From positions 335,345-399,344 of the forward strand of contig NZ_WQEG01000005.1 of NCBI RefSeq assembly GCF_013033515.1: a stretch of 64,000 nt of DNA, in the 5' to 3' direction. The DNA comes from Ruegeria sp. HKCCA6707. Lineage in GTDB: Bacteria > Pseudomonadota > Alphaproteobacteria > Rhodobacterales > Rhodobacteraceae. Under the pieces are notes generated by a model that was not told where the DNA came from, searched no databases, and saw only the letters and a list, made by a program, of their open reading frames with translations. Of this stretch, positions 58,965 to 64,000 are shown piece by piece. A program made the position numbers and the translations under genes. Positions within the stretch are counted from its first letter, which is position 1. Each line of letters opens with the position of its first letter.

Positions 58965-60020
58965 TTAGAAGCCAGCTTTGATGCGCTCGAATTCCTTCAA
59001 CATCTTGGCCTCCAGCTCGGGGTTAACAGCGTCAAAGAACAGGCTGCCTTCAAAGAAGCTGTCCACATCCGAAAACCCGTAGGTTTCGATCAGCTCTGGG
59101 TCTGCCTGTGCAAAAGCGTCTTCGTTGGCGTGGGCGTAACCCCAGCTTTCAATAATGTATTTACCGCTTGCCGCAGAGCTGAGCGCGTTCAGCATGTCAT
59201 AGACTTGCTCATCCGACTGCTTGGCAGATTTCAGATGCACATAGCCGCAGACCCAAGTCGCGATACCTTTGTCTACATCACGCATCATGACCGCTGGCGT
59301 TTCGTTCCAGATCAGGTTCAGTTCCGATTGGTTCCATCCCCAACCCAGCGTGACCTCACCGCTGGCAATTGCCTGATCCAGTTGGCCGGCGTCAGACCAA
59401 TAAAAGCGCACGTTCGGATGAATCGCGCGCAGGTAGTCCGCCGCTTTTTGGAATTCCTCGTCACTCATATCGGTATAGCTGGAGGCGCCAGTTGCCAATG
59501 CCGCCATTGCAAAGGCACTGGAAGCGGCGTCCGGAATGGCGACTTTGCCCTGATATGCAGGATCGGCAAGCAATTGCAGCGAAACATCATCTGCCGAAAT
59601 CATATCGGTTCGATAGATAAGACCAGTATTGCCCCATTCGAACGGAACCATGTAGGTCTGCCCATCAATGGTGATGCCATCGACCTCTTTGATCTTGGGC
59701 ATCAGCTTGTCCCAGTTTTCCAGCTTGCTGGTGTCAATCGGCTTGATCATGTCTGCCGCTACCCACTTTCTCAGGGCATCCGTGCAGGGATGGGCCAAAT
59801 CAGCTTCAAAACCGGACTGAAGCTTTGTGAACGCTTCTTCCACGCTGCCAAAATAGGTGTAGCTAGGCGCACCGCCGTACTTTTCGACATAGTCGCCGTA
59901 GAAACCCTGATCCTCATATCCGGACCAGTCAAAAACGGTCAGATCAGCGGCGTTCGCCAGAGTTTGGCTGGCGGCAAAGGTGGCAACTACTGCTGCCATA
60001 AGTGATGCTGTTTTACTCAT
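58965..60020 (-). CDS. PotD/F-like periplasmic binding protein (amine importer)
   Basis: A 351-residue binding protein with a signal peptide (LMAAVVATFAASQTLANA) followed by ADLTVFDWSGYED, the start typical of PotD-related proteins. MVPFEWGNTGLIYRTDMI and WSDAGQLDQAIASGE fit the family. As part of a demethylation operon its ligand is likely a quaternary amine or betaine (inference). It overlaps the ATPase stop as ATGA. Confidence 0.92.
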   Translation of the reverse strand: MSKTASLMAAVVATFAASQTLANAADLTVFDWSGYEDQGFYGDYVEKYGGAPSYTYFGSVEEAFTKLQSGFEADLAHPCTDALRKWVAADMIKPIDTSKLENWDKLMPKIKEVDGITIDGQTYMVPFEWGNTGLIYRTDMISADDVSLQLLADPAYQGKVAIPDAASSAFAMAALATGASSYTDMSDEEFQKAADYLRAIHPNVRFYWSDAGQLDQAIASGEVTLGWGWNQSELNLIWNETPAVMMRDVDKGIATWVCGYVHLKSAKQSDEQVYDMLNALSSAASGKYIIESWGYAHANEDAFAQADPELIETYGFSDVDSFFEGSLFFDAVNPELEAKMLKEFERIKAGF

Positions 60021-61132
60021 TTGTCTCCTCCCAAAGATTCACGTTTACCCAAGTCAATCACCGAGGCGCTTTGAACGCCAAGCCAGACGGTATCGCCGCG
60101 CGTGTGATCGACCGTGTGAAAGTAGTTTGGTACTGCGACGGCGATACTGTCTTTCAGACCATCGACGCGCACATAATAGTGGACACTCTCTCCATAAAAG
60201 GCGACGTCCGAAACCTCGCCCTGAACAAGAGCATCGTACCCATCCGGCTTTTCCGCACTGATTTCCAATTGCTCAGGACGAACGCCGACAAGAAGTTCCT
60301 TGTCATGCACCTGGACGTTGGGGTTCACCCCGATTTCCATCTTCCCTAAGCCCTTAACGTTGACTTCAAGCGTTTCAGCATTCTCTGCAGTCACTTCGGC
60401 ATCCAGAAAGTTCATTCCACCGATGAAAGAAGCCACTTCCCGGTTACACGGTTGGGAATACAGGACCTCTGGCTTATCCACCTGCTTGAGCTGCCCCGCA
60501 AACATGACGCCTATACGGTCGGACATGGTCATCGCCTCGTATTGGTCATGCGTGACCATTACAAAAGTTATTCCAAGCTTCTGCTGAAGACGGCGCATTT
60601 CCAATTGCATCGCTTCGCGCAGATTTTTGTCCAACGCAGATAAAGGCTCATCTAGCAGTAAAACCTTGGGTCGCATGACGAGCGCGCGGGCGAGCGCTAC
60701 TCGTTGCCGCTGACCTCCCGACAACTCGTTGGCCTTACGGTCCTGCAGGCCGCCCAGTTCAACCATCTCAAGCGCCTCGGCAACGCGTTCTTTAATTTCC
60801 TTCCGCGAAAACTTGGTCTTGCGTAATCCGAAGCCAACATTGTCGCCGACATTCAGGTGCGGAAAGATCGCATAACTTTGGAACACCATATTGGTGGGAC
60901 GCTTGTTGGCAGGCACCTCTCCCATCGTTCGACCATCGATCCGGATCTCGCCTTCTTCGTGATCTTGAAAACCCGCGATGATGCGCAAAGCCGTCGTCTT
61001 GCCGCATCCCGAAGGGCCAAGCAGCGAAAAGAACTCACCCTCTTTCAAGGTCAGGTTCAGATCGGACACAGCCACAAAGGAACCAAAGCGTTTTTCGACG
61101 CCCTGAATTTCGATGATGTTCTGTTCGCTCAT
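60017..61132 (-). CDS. PotA-like ABC transporter ATPase (amine importer)
   Basis: A 371-residue ATPase with Walker A GPSGCGKTT, signature LSGGQRQRVALARAL, Walker B LLLDEPLSALD, H-loop TFVMVTHDQYEAM and a C-terminal TOBE domain. ATG 61132 follows AAGGAA; a TTG at 61156 that overlaps the permease stop is a second option. It sits between the permease and binding-protein genes and powers the amine importer. Confidence 0.92.
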   Translation of the reverse strand: MSEQNIIEIQGVEKRFGSFVAVSDLNLTLKEGEFFSLLGPSGCGKTTALRIIAGFQDHEEGEIRIDGRTMGEVPANKRPTNMVFQSYAIFPHLNVGDNVGFGLRKTKFSRKEIKERVAEALEMVELGGLQDRKANELSGGQRQRVALARALVMRPKVLLLDEPLSALDKNLREAMQLEMRRLQQKLGITFVMVTHDQYEAMTMSDRIGVMFAGQLKQVDKPEVLYSQPCNREVASFIGGMNFLDAEVTAENAETLEVNVKGLGKMEIGVNPNVQVHDKELLVGVRPEQLEISAEKPDGYDALVQGEVSDVAFYGESVHYYVRVDGLKDSIAVAVPNYFHTVDHTRGDTVWLGVQSASVIDLGKRESLGGDK

Positions 61133-61152
61133 CTTATTCGTTTCCTTTGGCT

Positions 61153-61947
61153 TCAATCTGACGATTGGATGGAACGGCGGCGGAAATATTCGGCGATCAA
61201 CAACAGCAGCACCGAGGACAGCAAAAGCAGCGATCCTAGGGCCAACGTGTTGGGCAATTTTGCCGGGAAGCGGATCTGGCTCCAGATATAGACCGGCAAT
61301 GTCGGGCTGTTCCCGGATAAGAAAAAGGCCAGGACGAACTCGTCAAACGACACCGTAAACGTTACCAAAAGGCTGGCGACAATACCCGGCGCTACGATTG
61401 GGAGGGTAACACGCCGAAACGTTCCCACGACGCTTTCACCAAGATCGAATGCAGCCTCCTCCAAGGACTGGTCGAAATCGTCAAACGCAGATTTCATGAT
61501 CGACACGGAAAATGGCAACGCCACGAACACATGCCCAAGGATCACGGTGGCCAGCGATGGTTTCAAGCCGATGCTGATGAACAGAACCAGCATCGAACTG
61601 GCCACGATGATGCCGGGAATGACCAGTGGAAGCATGACCAGTCCCTCAGACAACTCACGCCCCGTGAAACGATACCGAACGTAGGCGCGAGCTGCGAAGA
61701 GACCCAGAGATGTTGCCATCAGGGCAGTCACGCTGCCGACGATCAACGAGTTCACCATAGCCTGTAGCAGCGTGTCCTGCTGCCCCAACTGTGCGTACCA
61801 CTTCAACGTGAATCCCTTTAGTGGGAAGGCTACGATAGTTCCGTCGTTGAACGAAAACAGTGGCAATAGCAAAACCGGCAGGTAGAGAAACACCAGATAG
61901 GCAATCGCATAAACCAGCAACCATGAGAAACGAAATGCCTTGGTCAT
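61153..61947 (-). CDS. PotC-like ABC permease (amine importer)
   Basis: A 264-residue inner-membrane permease with six hydrophobic segments. The coupling loop reads LEEAAFDLGESVVGTFRRVTLPIVAPGIVAS. It overlaps the PotB-like gene by 4 bases (ATGA). Pairs with that subunit in the membrane. Confidence 0.92.
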   Translation of the reverse strand: MTKAFRFSWLLVYAIAYLVFLYLPVLLLPLFSFNDGTIVAFPLKGFTLKWYAQLGQQDTLLQAMVNSLIVGSVTALMATSLGLFAARAYVRYRFTGRELSEGLVMLPLVIPGIIVASSMLVLFISIGLKPSLATVILGHVFVALPFSVSIMKSAFDDFDQSLEEAAFDLGESVVGTFRRVTLPIVAPGIVASLLVTFTVSFDEFVLAFFLSGNSPTLPVYIWSQIRFPAKLPNTLALGSLLLLSSVLLLLIAEYFRRRSIQSSD

Positions 61948-62807
61948 CTGATCCTCCGGCCCAATGCGGTGACGACCACCACGAACAGGATTGCAACGCA
62001 GCCGACCGAAAGCATGGCAAGAAGAGACAGGGTTGCACCCAACGGCCAGTTATTGGCGGCACCAAACTGCACTTGGATCAAGTTCGCCACCATTTTGCCC
62101 TGGGATCCACCGACTAAGGCCGGAGTGACGTAATCGCCCACCGTTGGGATGAAAATGATCAGGCAGGCCGCAATGACCCCCGGCACCGTCAGAGGCAGTG
62201 TCACGCGAACGAACCTTTCAAGCTTGTTGCAGCCAAGGTCGGTTGCAGCCTCCAATACGCTGCGGTCGATCTTTTGCAGCGATACATAGATCGGCAGGAT
62301 AGCAAACGGTGCCCAGGCGTGGGCAAGCGTAAGGACAACAGCGAATTCGTTGTAGAGCAAGAATGTCAGCGGCTCTTGTATCAAACCAAGTGAAATCAGC
62401 GCAGAATTCAACACCCCATTGAAGCCAAGAATTAGTTTCCAACTGAACACGCGCAGAAGGTAGCTGCTCCAAAAGGGAATAGTGATCAGCAACAGCCAGA
62501 GGGTCTTCTTCTGTGTCCGAAACGCGATGAAGTATGCAATCGGATAGGCAAGACAAACCGTTGCCAATGTCACCGCGCCTGCAATTGCGACCGAACGGAT
62601 CATTAGGTGTCGAACCAATGGGTCTGTAAACGCCTCTTGGTAGTTTGCCCAAGTCAAGGTCCGGTCGATCTCAACATAGGTCTGGGTCCAAAAACTGTAA
62701 GCGACGAGAATGCAAAGCGGCACGGCGACGAGCAGACCGACGTAGAGCGTCGCAGGTGCGCTCAGTGCGAGGCCCTTGCCCGTTTCACTTCGTAGTACTC
62801 TGGCCAT
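61944..62807 (-). CDS. PotB-like ABC permease (amine importer), first gene of the operon
   Basis: A 287-residue permease with six hydrophobic segments and the coupling loop VLEAATDLGCNKLERFVRVT. It is the first gene of the eight-gene... reading leftward: two permeases, ATPase, binding protein, flavoprotein, Rieske oxygenase and MttB-family protein, seven genes in all. The operator-like palindrome at 62860-62875 lies 53 bases upstream, and the TetR gene diverges beyond it. Confidence 0.92.
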   Translation of the reverse strand: MARVLRSETGKGLALSAPATLYVGLLVAVPLCILVAYSFWTQTYVEIDRTLTWANYQEAFTDPLVRHLMIRSVAIAGAVTLATVCLAYPIAYFIAFRTQKKTLWLLLITIPFWSSYLLRVFSWKLILGFNGVLNSALISLGLIQEPLTFLLYNEFAVVLTLAHAWAPFAILPIYVSLQKIDRSVLEAATDLGCNKLERFVRVTLPLTVPGVIAACLIIFIPTVGDYVTPALVGGSQGKMVANLIQVQFGAANNWPLGATLSLLAMLSVGCVAILFVVVVTALGRRIR

Positions 62808-62859
62808 TCTTCCCTGCTGAACTTTGCTTTTTTGGTGGCGCGACCATGTCGATCACAAA

Positions 62860-62875
62860 ATGGACAATCGTCCAT
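62860..62875. promoter_or_regulatory. TetR operator candidate in front of the amine-importer operon
   Basis: ATGGAC-AATC-GTCCAT is a 16-base palindrome with perfect 6-base arms, extended to 8-base arms by flanking AA/TT (62858-62877). It lies between the divergent importer operon and the TetR gene at 63000. The form matches the site at 52497-52512. It fits a TetR/BetI dimer. Confidence 0.7.
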
Positions 62876-62999
62876 TTAAATCTGGAATTATTAGACTAGT
62901 TGTGTCAACTGATAATTTCGAAACCGGGGATGGCCAATTTCACACTAGCCGCTAGAAGGCACCGCAAGAGACTGAAAACAAACAGAGCCGCCTGAACCA

Positions 63000-63641
63000 A
63001 TGACTGGAAGACGACAAGAAATACGCGAGCGAAACCGCCTTTCCCTGATTGAGGCAGTACTCGACTCGGTCGCAGAGAAAGGGATTTCCGAGACCTCAGT
63101 CAGCGAAATCATTCAACGGGCCGAGCTGTCCCGTGGCATGATTCACCTTCATTTCGGCGGCAAGGACAACTTGGTTGACGAAGCCGCCCGCTACTCATCC
63201 GAACAATACTACAATGGAATTTATGACTTGTTGGAAACGACCGGGCAAACCGGACAGGAACATATTGAGATGATTGTTCGGGGCGACTTGAGTGAAACTA
63301 TTCTCAATAAGAAAAACGTTTCCATTTGGTACGCGTTTCGAGGCGAGGCCCGAAATAGAGCAGCAATCGCTGCGTTTTCAGATACCCGCGACGCCAAGCT
63401 TCGTAATCTGGTTTTCAACGCTTTCGCTCGAATTGCGAAAGAAGCCGGAGCCGAACACCCTAATCAAGTTGCTAGGGACGCTACACACGGCACACTCGCA
63501 ATGCTGGAAGGCATGTGGACCGATTACCTACTCCACCCGGATTCATTTGACCGCGACGAAGCGATGAGAATTGTTTTTCGTTTTCTGCGGGCAATGTTCC
63601 CGAAGCATTTTGACCTGAGCGGCGCTTTGTTGTCTGAGTAG
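63000..63641 (+). CDS. BetI-like TetR-family regulator
   Basis: A 213-residue regulator. The helix-turn-helix is ISETSVSEIIQRAELSRGMIHLHFGGKDNLV, followed by WYAFRGEARNRAAIAAF and EGMWTDYLLHPDSF in the BetI-type ligand domain. It diverges from the amine-importer operon across a palindromic operator and probably represses it until the amine or a product is present. It is paralogous to the regulator at 51751-52419 along its whole length. Confidence 0.92.
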   Translation: MTGRRQEIRERNRLSLIEAVLDSVAEKGISETSVSEIIQRAELSRGMIHLHFGGKDNLVDEAARYSSEQYYNGIYDLLETTGQTGQEHIEMIVRGDLSETILNKKNVSIWYAFRGEARNRAAIAAFSDTRDAKLRNLVFNAFARIAKEAGAEHPNQVARDATHGTLAMLEGMWTDYLLHPDSFDRDEAMRIVFRFLRAMFPKHFDLSGALLSE

Positions 63642-63887
63642 AGCTTGAGACAGGTTTCCCATCTAGTCACTAAAGGACCGGAGAATCCACATCTTTCAGC
63701 CATCATGATGGAAGCACGGTACGAACGCAAAAAATTCAATTAATCAGGCGCTATCCGCAAATCAAAGTTGATGAATGGTGTCTTAAAAGTCTGCGATAAA
63801 TCCATAAGGGGACGGTGCGAAGTTCAGTATCCGGGCTAAAATACAATGTGGAAGAAGGCATTTTTGGTAAGCCCACAAGGAGAATTC

Positions 63888-64000
63888 ATGATCAAGTTCA
63901 TACCTAACTTTCTATTCGCAGCAGTGCTTTGCACGATTCAATACTTGTCTAGCCCCCGTGTTATGGGCCATCTCGGACTAGAGTTTCGGGGACTGGTGGG
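63888..64000 (+). CDS. 5' end of an exported or membrane protein gene (partial)
   Basis: ATG 63888 follows a strong AGGAG and opens MIKFIPNFLFAAVLCTIQYL, then SSPRVMGHLGLEFRGLVG to the edge of the window. The hydrophobic N-terminus looks like a signal peptide or first membrane segment. No family can be named from 37 residues. Confidence 0.6.
   Translation, partial: MIKFIPNFLFAAVLCTIQYLSSPRVMGHLGLEFRGLV

Overview
The window looks like a chromosomal segment of a marine alphaproteobacterium, most likely a member of the Roseobacter group (Rhodobacteraceae). The signs are the base composition, the dense ABC-transporter operons for small organic nitrogen and carbon compounds, the GlpSTPQUV-type glycerol transporter, a roseobacter-style CoA-dependent aminobenzoate operon, and betaine-type regulators. 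No rRNA, intact tRNA, CRISPR array or complete prophage is visible. This assignment is inferred from gene content only.

Layout. (1) 1-2090: tail of an unknown gene, an aldo/keto reductase and a decayed spacer. (2) 2091-14739, minus strand: a tightly overlapping 14-gene operon for aerobic CoA-dependent degradation of 2-aminobenzoate or a similar aromatic acid. It encodes a fused monooxygenase/reductase, SDR, MarR regulator, enoyl-CoA hydratase, acyl-CoA dehydrogenase, CoA ligase, free-standing RAM domain, branched-chain-type ABC transporter, thioesterase and RidA. A remnant of a glutaryl-CoA dehydrogenase-like gene lies divergently at 14870. (3) 15288-20031: a winged-helix/TPR regulator divergent from a TTC38-like TPR protein, a GNAT acetyltransferase and a homocysteine-methyltransferase-like protein. 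(4) 20275-29446, minus strand: a SRPBCC gene fragment, then a GntR-controlled operon with ADP-ribosylglycohydrolase-family, PfkB kinase, polyamine-type ABC transporter, GH63-like glycosidase and isochorismatase-family genes. This operon has no substrate I can assign. (5) 30041-37602, minus strand: a BlaI/M56 pair and a glycerol ABC transporter operon. (6) 37909-49658: a patchy accessory stretch with an IS5-type fragment, a MerR gene whose target seems lost, a two-component pair, an Asp/Arg-repeat secreted protein, a CDF transporter, YceI, DUF411 and several secreted proteins. (7) 50129-63641: a second catabolic locus. It has a short-chain dehydrogenase, two BetI-like TetR regulators, a class III aminotransferase, an MttB-family methyltransferase, a Rieske oxygenase, a trimethylamine-dehydrogenase-like flavoprotein and a polyamine/betaine-type ABC transporter.

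How the genes work together. Three regions pair an ABC importer with catabolic enzymes, and the glycerol operon is an importer without enzymes in the window. The aminobenzoate operon is held together by stop/start overlaps, carries its own MarR gene and has a MarR-type palindrome at its promoter. The last locus reads as stepwise N-demethylation of an imported quaternary amine followed by transamination. A 16-bp palindrome of the same form lies in front of the aminotransferase and in front of the importer, which suggests one regulon under the two paralogous TetR proteins. Fragments of at least four genes show ongoing gene loss between the operons.
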